Assembly: GCF_048128805.1 (NCBI RefSeq)
Contig: NC_136000.1
Location: forward strand, 27,158,359 to 27,222,358
DNA: 64,000 nucleotides
Direction: 5' to 3'
DNA from: Centroberyx gerrardi
Taxonomy: Eukaryota > Chordata > Actinopteri > Beryciformes > Berycidae
Below are positions 12,701 through 24,066 of the stretch, piece by piece. The position numbers and the translations under genes were made by a program. Position 1 is the stretch's first letter. Each line of letters opens with the position of its first letter. Below the pieces are notes generated by a model. That model searched no databases. It worked only from the letters and a program-made list of their open reading frames with translations, and had not been told where the DNA came from.

Positions 12701-15700
12701 TTGATAGCCAATAGACAAGTAGTGAGGGAGCTTAAGGCATCTGCATGATTTGGCTCTACAGAAATGTATAGTTGTGTATCATCAGCATAGCTATGGAAAT
12801 TGACATTATGTTCTCTGATAATATCACCTAATGGAAGCATGTATAGTGAGAAAAGCAGGGGACCAAGACAGCTTCCTTGTGCAACACCAGAAGTTAGATC
12901 ATGTTTCTCTGATACATGATCTCCAAGACAGATGAAAAATGTCCTCCCTGTAATGTACGTTCTGAACCAGTTTAGGACACATTCAGAGAGACCAACCCAG
13001 TTCTCGAGACGATCTATGAGAATATTGTGGTCGATGGTGTCAAATGTTGCACTCAAGTCCAAAAGAACCAGAACTGAGACCCTGTTGGCATTAGTGCTAA
13101 GTCGCAAATCATTGACTATTTTGGTGAGAGCAGTTTCTGTGCTGTGGTTGACTCTGAAACCTGACTGAAACTTCTTCAGAATGTTGTTTTCATTTAAAAA
13201 GTTGTTAATTTGGTTAGAAACCACTTTTTCAAGTACCTTACTTAAAAAAGGAAGGTTTGATATGGGCCTGTAGTTACTTAGGACCCCACAGTCCAAATGT
13301 GATTTCTTCAACAGCGGTTTCACAACAGCGGTTTTAAAGGCATCAGGAAGAACCCCAGTCTCAAGAGATGTATTAATGATTTTCAGAGCAGAGTTTGAAA
13401 CACTATTGAAAACCCTTGTAAAAAATGTAGTGGGGACAAGGTCAAGAGAGCAGGTGGAAGATTTACTCTCTATTACAATCTTATTAAGTTCTGCAACAGA
13501 AATACTAGAAAATGCCCTCATGGATGTTTGACTTTTACAAGGTTGGTTATTGAAATTACCAGCACCTGAAGCGATACTAGCACTGATAGTTGTGAGTTGT
13601 GACAGTATTCTAGGATCACTCCCGCTCTCTGTAATGATCTTTGAGAAATGGGCTTTTCTTGCAGCACGTACAGCATTGTTATATGCAGTTAAGGATTCTT
13701 TATAAATGCTACGATGGACCTCAAGTCCAGATTTTCTACACTTCCTTTCTGCTGCTCTACATGTTCTCTTGAGCTCATGGACAGAGTTATTTATCCATGG
13801 TGATATTTTGCCACTTTTTGACCTTGAGTGGGGCCACTTTGTTCAGTGTATTACTCAGATTGTTATTGAAAGCATCAACCATTTCATGTACTGAGCAGTT
13901 CAGATGACATGAGTCCAGTTCTCTTACAAGCTCTGAGAACTCAAGTTCTGCTGTTGCATCTAGGAACCGCTTTTGAGCAACAATTTCTTTCATGTTCCTG
14001 GTTACAATCAAATGAGCATCAAAGAAGACACAGTAGTGGTTGGAAACAGAGACATTAGACACTGAAACATTGTCAATCATTAACCCTTTCATCACAACCA
14101 GGTCGAGTGTGTTACCATGTTGGTGTGTAGCCTCAGTGACATGTTGAGTTAGTTCTAAACTGTCCAGTAGGTTGATGAATTCCATAGCCTTCGAATCAGA
14201 CATATTATTTATGTGAATGTTTAGATCACCATTCAAAATGATTCTATCATGTCTGGTGATAATAAGTGATGCCAATTCAGAGAATTCTGGGAGAAAAAAT
14301 GGTAGTTGCCTAGGTGGCCGATAGAGTGTTAAAATAAGTACTGGAGCTTCAGCCTTGAGGACAAAGGCCAGATATTCAAAAGACGAAAACTCTCCTAGGT
14401 CAACCTTTGTACAGTTAAACTGATCTGAGTAGATTGCGGCTATTCCACTAGCATTTAGTAAAGCTAATTTTGAAGTTTTGACAGAGCCTGAACCCGATTT
14501 TGAGTGATGAAGGACACATATCCAATTGTCAAGTTGTTTCACACTGCAGCATGGAGAGGGTACGTCTTGCTTATTCTACTGCTAGTCAAAACAGGAATGG
14601 GGAAAGTTACAGGCACTGACGTAAAAAGTCTTGGTGGTGGTTGTGATCCAGCAATATGTGTATTGGGTCCCAGCTTGATATGGGAAATTTCATGAGTACC
14701 AGCTACACTGTAGCAGGGACCCCAAGGCCATCAGTTGTTTGCTTCTCCGGTGTTGATATCAGCAACGCTGGTGTGACACAGTGCGCTTGGCGCCTCCAGG
14801 ATGGATGAAGGTGGAGGGGGGCAGGGAGGGGGAGGACATCTGGGAGTTGAAGAGGGGGGGCATGGGCAAGGGGGACGAGGGGGGAGAATTGAAGAGCGGG
14901 TGCTGTGGGGGTGGTGGAGCCTGAGGGCTGGCTAGAACGGTGCGGGGAAGGGGTCGGGGTCGGGGGTGAGTTTAAGTCCGGCATTCACCAATTCTTCCAT
15001 CTTATCTGTGAATCCTAACAGAGGGGAGGCGGGGGAGAGGGAGGGGGAGGGGGAGGGGGAGGGGAGGGTGATCTGGAGCAACAGAGAGCTCCAAGCTGAG
15101 GCTGGGTCAGGGACTGGGGCTGTGGTGAGAGTGACTGGTCATCTGTGGGTTGCTGTTGAAGTTGGGACTGAAGTGTGTCAGAGTTGAGTGAGTGTATCCG
15201 GGAGGGGGGCAGATGGGTGATGAAGGGAGTAGAGGAGATTGTCCGTTAGTAGTTTCACTCCAGACCCGTTTAGATGGTGGCCATCTGCTCTGAAAAGGTC
15301 TCTACGCCCCCAGAACAGGTTAAAGTTATCAATGAAGTTCAGTCCTTTTAAATTGCAGGTTTTGGACAGCCATGTATTCAATCCAAGTAAAAAGTTCAAT
15401 GAAATCCAGCTTCAGCAGTTCCGACTGCTCTCTGCGAATATCATTTGTCCCCACATGTACAATGATTTGATTCATTTCTGGGTGGTCAGACAGTACTTGA
15501 GAGATTTTTTCACTGATGTCACAGACCATTGCACTTGGAAAACAACAAGTTTTGATCATCTTACCGCTTATGTTTCTGATAGCGGCGTCTCCAACAATGA
15601 GAATGTCCGGCACAGGTGTCCACTGGGGGGCCAGGCTTCTTGTCCGTCCAAGTCCGTCCGCCTTTGACTTTAACCCTTTATCTGTGCGCACCTTAGTCCG

Positions 15701-18700
15701 TCGCCGTTCTTCCTTGTGCAAATGATCAATAGTGGTCGCCATTTCTGATTCACACAGATTCAATAGTGGTTCAAATCTATTTCCAGCCGTAATGTCGGGG
15801 ATGACTGCAGTCTCTTATTTGCATTAGTCTGCTGTCTATTTGTGTGATTATTTTTGGGCTTTGCGCCCAGCATATACCAGTGGGTAGTAGACTCAGTCTG
15901 TTCAGTTAGTTTCTTTGGTACTGGTTCAGGTTTACCAAGTTTTGGGAAGGTTATGGAATCATTCAATGCTGGCACTTCATTAGCACTCTGAGCCTGAGTT
16001 CTAGGCTGTTTTAACTCACCGACTAAAGACATTGGAAGTGTGTCATGAAGTTCTCTGTCATTTTCCAATGCAAAAATTCTGGTTTCTAGCAGAGCAATCT
16101 TCTGTAGCAGTTTATGGCAGTCTGAGCATTTTAGAGATTCCAGAGTGTGAGGAGGCATCGTGCATTCCCGAATGGTGAAAGAGTTTTAAAAATAGGTGAT
16201 CACGACCTCTGATCACTTTAATCCTGTAGAATTAGTAGTTAACAGGAACTCCCACTCGTATTTTTGTGCAATGCAGCTGGAAAAACAGGAAAATATTGCA
16301 AAATTGAAAATAGATAAGCAGGCAGGAGCAAAGCAGAGAGCGTCTGCAGTGCTGGAGGGGCGGAAGCAATATCGGAAATAGGCCTACATGTTGTGTTCTG
16401 CTTTCACATGCCATCCTCTGGGTTCATCTCAGAACTTAAGATCTTTGACATTGGGAACTCAAGATGTTTGACATGGCTTTTATATGCAAAATAAATCAGT
16501 CAAACAATCAATCAGTCGATGTATCAGTTAAGTCAGTTAGTTTGCGTTCATTACTAATCAGACTTTGAAGTCTGACTCTACAGTACAGTAGAGTAGAGTA
16601 GAGTCAGGTTATGACTCATTGCTTGCCTTCAGAGGTCATTGGCCCGGTCTAGATACATACAAACTACTGACCATGTGGTAGAGGAGTTCCAAGCGAGGGA
16701 CGGTCAGTAAAAGCTATTGGTTTATGGTCTATAGTTGTATTACTATTGTCTTTCTTAAACTATAGGCCGGGGACAAAAAATGGTTCACAGGCCTGCTTCC
16801 TATGGAACGCTGTATTTACTTTTCTAACCTGACACTCTTTATGATTAGTGACCTACAGTGTACTTAACCTTTTGGTACTTACCTGGCAATTTGATGAATG
16901 CACATGGACATTCATGTTTTATACAGTAGAACGAAACATCAAGTCTATAACATTTTTGTATGTGTGCGTGTGTGTGTGTCCAGTGCCAGGGAACCTGGGG
17001 AACCGTCTGGAAGCTAAGATAGACAAGCCGACCCTGGTCCACTGGATGTGCTACAAGAAAACTGAACACTGGTTTCCCCTGTGGATAGACCTCAACATGT
17101 TCATGCCCATAGGCATAGACTGCTGGATTGACAACATTAGGTAACACCAACCCCTTAACGTCTGTCCTGTACTGAAGCCTTATGACCTTTCACCCTAAGA
17201 AAGCATAGTGGCAGTGTTTTCTATCTACATTTGATCTACAAGTTCACCTTTTTTTTTTACCGTAGTTTACAGCTGTCCTTGCCTTGGAAAATATGTTTTA
17301 ATTTCCCCTTTCTGTTTTCAAGTAACTAGAATAGGTTTGTTCATTACATTAGACAATGCTTTTTGCAGATAATGATTTGTAGATAATAATATTGGTGCCC
17401 ATGTCCGTGCCCCAGAATTGTTTACAACAGGACGACTCGGCGGTCATCCAACTCACCAGGGGTGGAGGTGCGGGTGCCAGGATTCGGGCAGACATATCCC
17501 ATCGAGTTTCTGGACTATAACAGACTGGCTGGTGAGAGAAACACATCTGTTATTGGTTGCTTAGTGGTCTGGGACTTCTGAATTTGAGTCTGATTCTTGA
17601 TCCTTCCTTGCATATCTCTGTACTGCACACTATCAAATAAGGCAGAAATGTCAAAATTAGGTTCCCTGAAACCCAAAATGCAGTGGCAACTGAGCTGTCA
17701 AACATTTGGCTCTGTACTTAATATTAGGGTTAGACCAATATATTGTTTTGCTAATATAACAAGCCAATATTGGCCTTTCATTAAAAAACAGATATCGTTG
17801 CCCACTGCCGATATGATGGTGGTGATGGTGGATACGATTGTTTGGAATTATTTGACACGAAAATCATCAAATTCAGACATAGATCATCATCAACATAGAT
17901 CATCATAAACAAATATTCACCTATAAACGAAAAACAAAATAATGAGAAAATACAGATATATGTTAAGTGTATAGTACTGTATCTATTGTTGGGTGCTGCC
18001 TGCCCTTGCTTGAGGTTCATTCAGTCAACCAGAGGGAAGAAGTGGGCCGAAGACTGTGGTTGCGTTCAACAAAAAGTCTCTTTTTTACTAAGCGTGCAGG
18101 GTGAGGGATGATGGGAGAAACTGTAACTTAAATTCTTCTTGGTCAGGGTCTCAGCTGGTTGCCAGCTCCGCCTAGGGAAGGAGAGAAGAGGGAGAGTCCG
18201 GGTTAAAGCACCAAAAAGGTTCCTCTAGGTCTGTCTCAGACCAGGTACCAGCATCTGGAAACAGTTAATTCCAAACAGAACAGTCCACGGTTCATTCCAA
18301 CATCACACATCAGAGTTTGATCAACAGCAGCATAGTTCCACCTCTATATAACGGGCGCACACGGGACATGTAGCTGTTTACCGGTACCGGGTTACGAGCT
18401 GGCCTGTACTGTATCCAGCTGTCTGGATTCCAGAAAGCTTCAAAGTAGGTCACAGTAATTAGGGGAATGCAGCACACCTGTGGCTGTGTGGCTGCCTTCC
18501 CAAGTGCATAGCATTGTAAAGGGGTAGTATCTGCCATCAGTGACCCGCCCCCGTGGCCTACAGTGGTGACGCAACGGAGCATTGGGGTGCCACACTGTTT
18601 GTGCATTCACGTGCTATCAGATAAATCGGAACAACACATTTCCAAGTTATGATGGTGACCTTGGTGACCTTTAACCTTCTCAATAGTAATAACAATAACA

Positions 18701-21700
18701 ATAGCAATAGCAAGTTTATTTATATAGCACATTTCGTACACAGGGGTAATTCAGTGTGCTTTACATACATAAAAGCAAAAGGGAACATCCATATATAAAA
18801 TATAGTTAAAAGAAAGTACAAAGTACATAAAATAGTAATTAAAAAGAAAGTAATATAATTAAAAGATAAGTAATAAAAAGAAAATACAAAGTACATAAAA
18901 TAGAATAAAAACATAGTGGAAGTAGCCTCGACTGTGTGTTTATATCTATTGGAACACCAAATAGAGAACCATAGAGCAAAAGCCCGCCAATAGAGCCTAG
19001 CCATAAGCCCGAGACGTCAGTTCCCCGCTAGGAGTGACTAGAGGTCTACTTCCAGAATTAACGTGCAGTAGGAATAGAGTGCAAGTTTTAGAGCTCAATC
19101 GTAGGCACATGAAAAGAGAAATGTTTTTAACCTGGATTTAAAAATTGCTACATTTGGGGCACGTCTAAGATCTTCTGGCAGTTTGTTCCAGTTGCATGCA
19201 GCATAACAGCTAAATGCTGCTTCACCATGTTTAGTTTGGGCTCTGGGCTGTACTAGCTGACCTGAGTCCATGGATCTAAGAGCCCTACTCGGTTTATATT
19301 CTTTAAGCATATCAGAGATGTATTCTGGGCCCAGACCACACTTTAAAATCTATTCTGTAACTAACTGGAAGCCAGTGTAAAGATTTTAGAACTGGAGTAA
19401 TGTGCTCTGTTCTCCTGGTCCTGGATAAAACTCTAGCAGCAGCATTCTGAATGAGCTGCAGCTGTTTAATGGTCTTTTTAGGAAGACCAGTTAAGAGACC
19501 ATTACAATAGTCCACCCTACTGGAAATAAAAGCATGGATGAGCTTCTCTTGGTCATTTTGGGACACCAAACCCTTGATTCTGGCTATATTTTTAAGATGA
19601 TAGAAGGCTGTTTTAGTGATTGCTTTGATATGGCTGGTGAAAGTGAGATCTGAGTCTATTAGAACGCCAAGATTTCGGACTTGGTCTTTGGTTTTTAGAG
19701 CCCGAGAGTTGAGCTGTTTACTAATACTAATTCTCTTCTCTTTGTTGCCAAACACAATAATCTCTGTTTTGTCCTTATTTAATTGAAGAAAATTTTGGCT
19801 CATCCAATTATTTATCTGGTCTAAACAATGACACAGAGAGTCTATTGGGCTGAAGTCATCTGGTGAGAGAGCCAGATATATCTGAGTATCATCAGCGTGA
19901 TTATGGTAATCAATGTTGTTGTTCTGTAGAATTTCACCCAAAGGCAGCATGTAAAGATTAAACAAAAGAGGTCCGGTCTCAACAAGGTGAAAAAATAAAG
20001 TTTTGTGAGTCAACAGTAACAAAACACATACACATGCACCTTTATTGCAAGTTTGAAGTTAGCTAGATGAACCTAACATTTGTTTGAATTAAGTTAATCT
20101 AATTAGCGTGATTAGCTGCAGGATGTCTGTGTTTGTTTATTGTGTTCCGGGTTTGATTTTCTGACAAAATAGCACATGAACACAACGCTGTTTAGCAGCC
20201 GACTTGGAAGTCCCGGATGTCGGACCTTCCCACCAGCATATGAACGCACAATATTCATAGTTCACTGTCTAATGTTTGCCTGTTTTACACCATATGTAAG
20301 ATCTTCAATGCTCTTTGTAGCTTTACTACTTTGGCACCAACCAAGTAAAGATGATTCAGATCGTGAAGTCTGCTAGTGACTGAGTCTCTTGCTGTGTTTT
20401 GCAGGTTATTTTCACACCATGGTGCAACATATGGTCAACATGGGCTACGTCCGCAACGAGACAGTCCGAGGAGCGCCGTACGACTGGAGAGTCGCTCCTA
20501 GTGAGTAGCACAAATACACATGCATGCATGAACACTTCGTTTTTTGGTATCCCATAAATCATTTTGCAACCCCCTAACATTATCTCACGACTGCCCTATC
20601 ATGAGCATATATATAGTGCTAGAAACTGTATTTTTCCAAACATCACTCTTTCTAGCTCCCTCAAATCCTCATAATCCCTAGCCTGCAACAACAAAACAAC
20701 AACAAAACTACTACTACTACCACTACTACTAGTACTACTAATTAAGTACAGTGTTAAGAAGTGATATAAAGGACAATACTGATTTAATATTTAAACTCCT
20801 TATCATTTATTATTATTACACATGATACACTCACATGCAAACCCTGTCTCCTCACCTCTGCCTCCATCCCTCCTCCCGCAGACGAGAACGCAGAGTATCT
20901 CTCCAAGCTGCAGGACTTGGTGGAGGAGATGTACGAAGAGTACCAGCAGCCCATCTTCCTGCTGGGCCACAGCATGGGCTGCCACTACGTCCTCTACTTC
21001 CTCAACCACCAGCCTCAGGCCTGGAAGGACAAGTACATCAGGGGCTTCATCTCCCTGGGAGCTCCTTGGGGGGGCGCTGTTAAGCCGCTCAGGGTCATGG
21101 CATCAGGTAACGGCACCGTATAGACAAGGACAGGGCTGTTGTAGAATCAGTGATGCAGTGGTAAATAGAAAGGTGGGTGAACTATGACTTCTAGTTGGTG
21201 GTGATCATGAGGCAAACAACCACCAATATAAACAATCAATTACATTTTCAGACTAAACACAATTTGTTTTTTCTCTCTTAAAATGCTCATTTTCATCAGT
21301 TTGATACCATTTAGTATGATGCATACTGTGAATTTTCCTCATAAAGATTTATGCTGACCTTTTTCTCTGAGGTGGCAAAGCAAAAATATCAATATTTATC
21401 CTTCAGGGGTCAATAGAACAAAACAAACAAACAAAAAAATTGAAAGAAAATGATTATTACATCAGTAAAGTTCTTAGATTGCCAGTTAGGACCTGAAACT
21501 TTACAGGGCAGCTTTAACTTTGTCACACATTCAAATGATTTGACTGAATATGTTCTCTTTGATCCATTTAATTAAGCGCATTCTGCAAAACTGTACATTT
21601 TTCCTTGCGTTTTCCTTGTAACTGAAAATAATGTTTTGTTTAACTCTCCCGTATTACGTCCTCCGTCTCGCTGCTCACTGCAGGTGAAAACGACGGCATC

Positions 21701-22642
21701 CCGATGATTTCCAACATCAAGATCCGCGAAGAGCAGAGGATGACAACGACTAATCCCTGGATGCTGCCGTCCGAGCAGATCTGGCCAAAGGACCACGTCT
21801 TCATCTCCACGCCGACCTTCAACTACACCAACCGGGACTACCGGCGCTTCTTCACGGACATCAGCTTTGACGACGGCTGGTAACTAACAGCTTTAACGTT
21901 ATTAAACAATCAGAAATTGGACCTCCATTCTCCAAAAGAATCTTCATCTGTGCCACTTTTCACTTTAATTGCAGAGAATTTACTATAATCCTGAAACCAA
22001 CCCAAATACATTCTTGTGAACACAATAACTCAAGAACAATTAACAGTAGAAACTTCATACTTACACTACAGGTTCTCCCTATAGAGTAGATGAACTGATT
22101 TGAGCATCTTGCTGCATAAATAGGTTTGGTTCATGTGTTCCTGCTATTGTAGTGCAAAAACTGCATTGGCTTAAGTGTGCAGAAATCATTTCTTCATAAC
22201 CACTGTTCTACATTTGATTGACATCTCCTTTTATTATCATTCCTTTTGATAAATCCCTTGTCCTGCTGTTTTCTCCAGGTACATGTGGGAGGACACCAAG
22301 AACCTGACTGCAGAGCTGCAGCACCCTGGGGTGGAGGTGTGGTGCATGTACGGCGTGGGGCTCGCCACTCCGGTGACGTACATATATGACGAGGGGTTTC
22401 CCAACGCCGACCCGGTGGACTTTATTTACGCTGACGGGGACGACACTGTGGACAGCTTCAGCATGAGCCTGTGCAAGCGCTGGGTGGGGCAGCAGGAGAA
22501 GCCGGTCCACGTCACAGAGTTCAGAGGGATGCCCCACCTGGATATAGTGTTCCACGACAAGGTGCTCAACCAAATCCAGCACATCCTGGAGGGCAATTCA
22601 GACACCCCCGAAGAAGTCGACTGCAGACCCGGAACAAAATAG
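9786..22642 (+). CDS. lcat: Phosphatidylcholine-sterol acyltransferase (LCAT)
   Basis: Secreted plasma enzyme that moves an acyl chain from phosphatidylcholine to cholesterol on HDL. Exons: 9786-9936, 16984-17140, 17416-17531, 20405-20500, 20882-21106, 21684-21879 and 22279-22642, all phase-consistent; 434 residues (human 440). The N-terminus is a hydrophobic signal peptide followed by [10 protein letters not shown]. The lid region has paired Cys around [11 protein letters not shown]. The nucleophile is in GHSMG (Ser204). Asp368 lies in DGDDTV and His400 in GMPHLDIVF, completing the alpha/beta-hydrolase triad. The glycosylation-type sequon SNNT is near residue 45. The position of the first free Cys of human LCAT is Asn here (VPGNLGN); the second free Cys (GHSMGC) is kept. 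Intron 1 (7 kb) and intron 3 carry antisense L2 elements. Same strand as pla2g15, 1.4 kb upstream of it. Confidence 0.96.
10478..10595. repeat. Cluster of tetranucleotide repeats
   Basis: Three different tetranucleotide tracts follow each other: (TGTA)n near 10488-10507, (ATCT)n near 10544-10562 and (GGTT)n near 10569-10592. All lie in lcat intron 1. A two-unit CCCTAA run at about 10126-10139 nearby is too short to be a telomeric relic. Confidence 0.85.
11956..13521 (-). CDS. L2 retrotransposon ORF2, reverse transcriptase portion
   Basis: This 521-residue open frame holds a complete reverse transcriptase. In order: finger motifs including KPLLKK and [10 protein letters not shown], the [11 protein letters not shown] block, [13 protein letters not shown] (motif A with catalytic Asp), the [21 protein letters not shown] block, and [11 protein letters not shown] (motif C, YADD intact). 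It ends with a C-terminal region typical of L2 ([18 protein letters not shown]). The frame stays open upstream to about 13815, where a one-base shift separates it from the endonuclease. It needs no splicing and is antisense to lcat. The RT catalytic residues look intact although the element as a whole is broken. Confidence 0.88.
   Translation of the reverse strand: MRAFSSISVAELNKIVIESKSSTCSLDLVPTTFFTRVFNSVSNSALKIINTSLETGVLPDAFKTAVVKPLLKKSHLDCGVLSNYRPISNLPFLSKVLEKVVSNQINNFLNENNILKKFQSGFRVNHSTETALTKIVNDLRLSTNANRVSVLVLLDLSATFDTIDHNILIDRLENWVGLSECVLNWFRTYITGRTFFICLGDHVSEKHDLTSGVAQGSCLGPLLFSLYMLPLGDIIREHNVNFHSYADDTQLYISVEPNHADALSSLTTCLLAINDWMNTNFLKLNEDKTEILLVSPKAKREELSTRLGNLNPSIKSEVTSLGVILDSDLSFNSHINKVTRTAFFHLRNFAKVQLFLTQKDAEKLTHAFVTSRLDYCNALFTGLPKKSIERLQLIQNSAARLLTKTRKREHITPVLATLHWLPVPFRIDFKVLLLVYKALNGLGPAYITESLLFYIPSRALRSSTAGLLEVQNPTQKKIGDAAFFNYAPKLWNTLPKNIREAGSVSIFKRLLKTYLFSLAFK
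13787..14542 (-). pseudogene. L2 ORF2 endonuclease portion, internally deleted and frameshifted
   Basis: The C-terminal half of an APE-type endonuclease is readable: LTLYRPP, then NGDLNIHI (catalytic Asp/Asn motif), then [11 protein letters not shown]. Related elements have SDH at the last motif, so the catalytic Asp appears changed to Asn. The N-terminal segment KLALLNAS runs straight into [12 protein letters not shown], which suggests loss of the block that normally carries the catalytic Glu. The frame ends in a stop at about 13787, while the downstream reading continues in another frame ([12 protein letters not shown]), so a one-base deletion lies near 13815. Confidence 0.8.
15178..16158 (-). 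pseudogene. L2 ORF1 with SGNH-esterase-like domain, frameshifted
   Basis: Three overlapping minus-strand frames together make one ORF1. Residues from 16158 start [18 protein letters not shown] and form a short Cys/Leu-rich coiled segment. The frame from 15763 to 15329 carries [12 protein letters not shown] and [19 protein letters not shown], matching the GDS-like and GTND blocks of SGNH esterases. The frame from 15399 to 15178 carries the closing block [20 protein letters not shown] with the DxxH catalytic pair. The frame change lies near 15390. In CR1/L2-type LINEs this esterase is part of ORF1 and may act on lipids or RNP assembly; its role is not settled. A proline-rich stretch follows at 14984-14703. 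Confidence 0.75.
17725..17810. repeat. Terminal fragment of a dispersed inverted-repeat element (copy 1 of 3)
   Basis: ATTAGGGTTAGACCAATATA followed by AAGCCAATATTGGCC matches, in inverted form, the end of the repeat at 61265-61600 (CAATATCTGGGTCTAACCCT) and the start of the one at 29988-30275 (CTAGGGTTTGACTGATAGGG). It lies in lcat intron 3. Confidence 0.6.
18682..19976 (-). mobile_element. 5'-truncated L2 LINE copy in lcat intron 3
   Basis: Minus-strand reverse-transcriptase remnants read [23 protein letters not shown] (YADD has become HADD), [13 protein letters not shown] and [12 protein letters not shown]. After about 40 missing bases near 19340 the reading continues in another frame as [21 protein letters not shown]. 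The 3' UTR runs to a tail whose complement is TTTATTTATATAGCACATTT, followed by an imperfect AAT/AAC tract at 18682-18712. The 5' side stops abruptly within the RT near 19976, as in target-primed truncation. Same family and orientation as the larger copy in intron 1, but clearly diverged from it. Confidence 0.85.
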
Positions 22643-24066
22643 CAGACAAAATGCATTTCAGTATTTGGAAACAGAAAACACAAAGGAGTGCTTGATTTGT
22701 ACGTAGCTGGCACTTTTGAGGCTGCTCAAGTGTCAAGCAAGTAGCTCTAATATTTAAAACCTAAAGTCTTGTCCAGGTTTTATTAGCACCTCCTCACAAC
22801 CCAATCAAGTGCAGTGGCTTGAATCCCAAGCCACTCTGGACTAGCATGTGATCCAACCCCGACCCCTTGGCCCATAACCTTGATCCCTAATCTATGGGTA
22901 TGGGTTTGACCCTGACCTGCTTTCTTCCCCTTCTGATAGTGTGGAGAGATGTGATCAACTGTAATGAAGTCTACTTTGATTTATCTACCTTATATTTGAT
23001 GGTGATTATGATAATGATTGTTATTTATAATAATCATAATAATAGGCATATTTTCTCTGTTATGATGGTACATTTCACAAGTCATGTACTGTAGCGATCA
23101 CAAAGTGACAAACAGAAATGTCAATCAGTGTGTGGTTTTATCTCTTTGGCTAAAGCCAATTTCATTGTTTCATTGTGTCTTTACAGTGCCACTCAGACAA
23201 AACCTCTGCTATCCTGGTTTGTTTTCTCTTGATGAATGATTAATTGTCTCATTACTTGTAAAACATGACATGGGCGAGCTGAACCATGCCCTACCACTGC
23301 TTACAACTACTTCTGCAGCCTCTCCCCCTTTACCTCCCACCCACCCACCAATACCTGCACACACACACACACACCCTATGAAAAATCTCTATATTACTTT
23401 GGTGTTCCCTAGGTCTGTGTCTGTGGTAATCAATAGTTAGGTTATAGTGACCATATCAGTATATTTTATTTCCAATTATGTCAGTAGAATATTATTATGA
23501 AGACTTATAGTTTTGCTGTGGTATTTGTATATCATTGTAAAAAAATATATTATAGGACTGCTTTTCTTCAGGGCACATACACATGCATAGTCACATATAC
23601 AGTAGGACTTGTGGTGTGAACTGTGAAGTGATTTGAATGTTTTATACTGCCATGTATACATGCCGAATTTATTTTAATGTTTCCAGTGAAATAAAGCAGC
23701 TTTTATTACAAACTGGCTGGTTGCTAAATGATTCGTGCTTGGATCTGTTTTAGATTTTAGATTCATGACAAATCCCAATCTCCTCCTTTTGCGTTCGACT
23801 ACATCTGAGGTCGATTACTTGATTACTTCTGACTCGACTGTTTACGTTGTGATGCTGGGTGGATTGCTCTGTGCTCTGTTTTGAGCCTCGTGATCTTCCT
23901 CTTCTCCACTGGTCTTGGCCAACGACGGAGACGGGTGTTTTTATATGGTCGGGAAACAAGCGAGGGCTGCCTTTAGCGACTTGACAGCAAACCAGCAAAC
24001 TCTGTTACATGTCTGCAGACACCGGGAAGGCAGCCGTGACCGTTTGGTTATGAGACATCGGGAGCT
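22643..24066. other. lcat 3' UTR and lcat-pla2g15 spacer
   Basis: The lcat 3' UTR likely runs to about 23715: AATAAA at 23690-23695 follows a long AT-rich stretch. A short CA tract is at 23356-23374. From 23715 to 24066 is the compact pla2g15 promoter and leader. No TATA box or extra gene was recognised. Confidence 0.55.

Larger units (their letters stand above)
11420..16390 (-). mobile_element. L2-type non-LTR retrotransposon (LINE), nearly full length, decayed
   Basis: Read on the minus strand, the order is 5' leader, ORF1 (coiled start plus SGNH-esterase-like domain), proline-rich linker, ORF2 with apurinic-type endonuclease and reverse transcriptase, then a 3' UTR ending in the tail complementary to CCTTTATTTGTATAGCACCT and an AAT-type microsatellite (11420-11457), typical of fish L2. 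It is antisense inside lcat intron 1 and accounts for most of that intron. ORF1 is frameshifted near 15390, ORF2 near 13815, and the endonuclease has an internal deletion, so the copy is inactive. The 5' edge (about 16390) is an estimate; no target-site duplication was identified. Confidence 0.85.

Noticed and set aside
14703-14984. Proline-rich 93-residue minus-strand frame as a separate gene
   Set aside because: It lies between ORF1 and ORF2 of the L2 element in the same orientation and is best read as the element's linker region.
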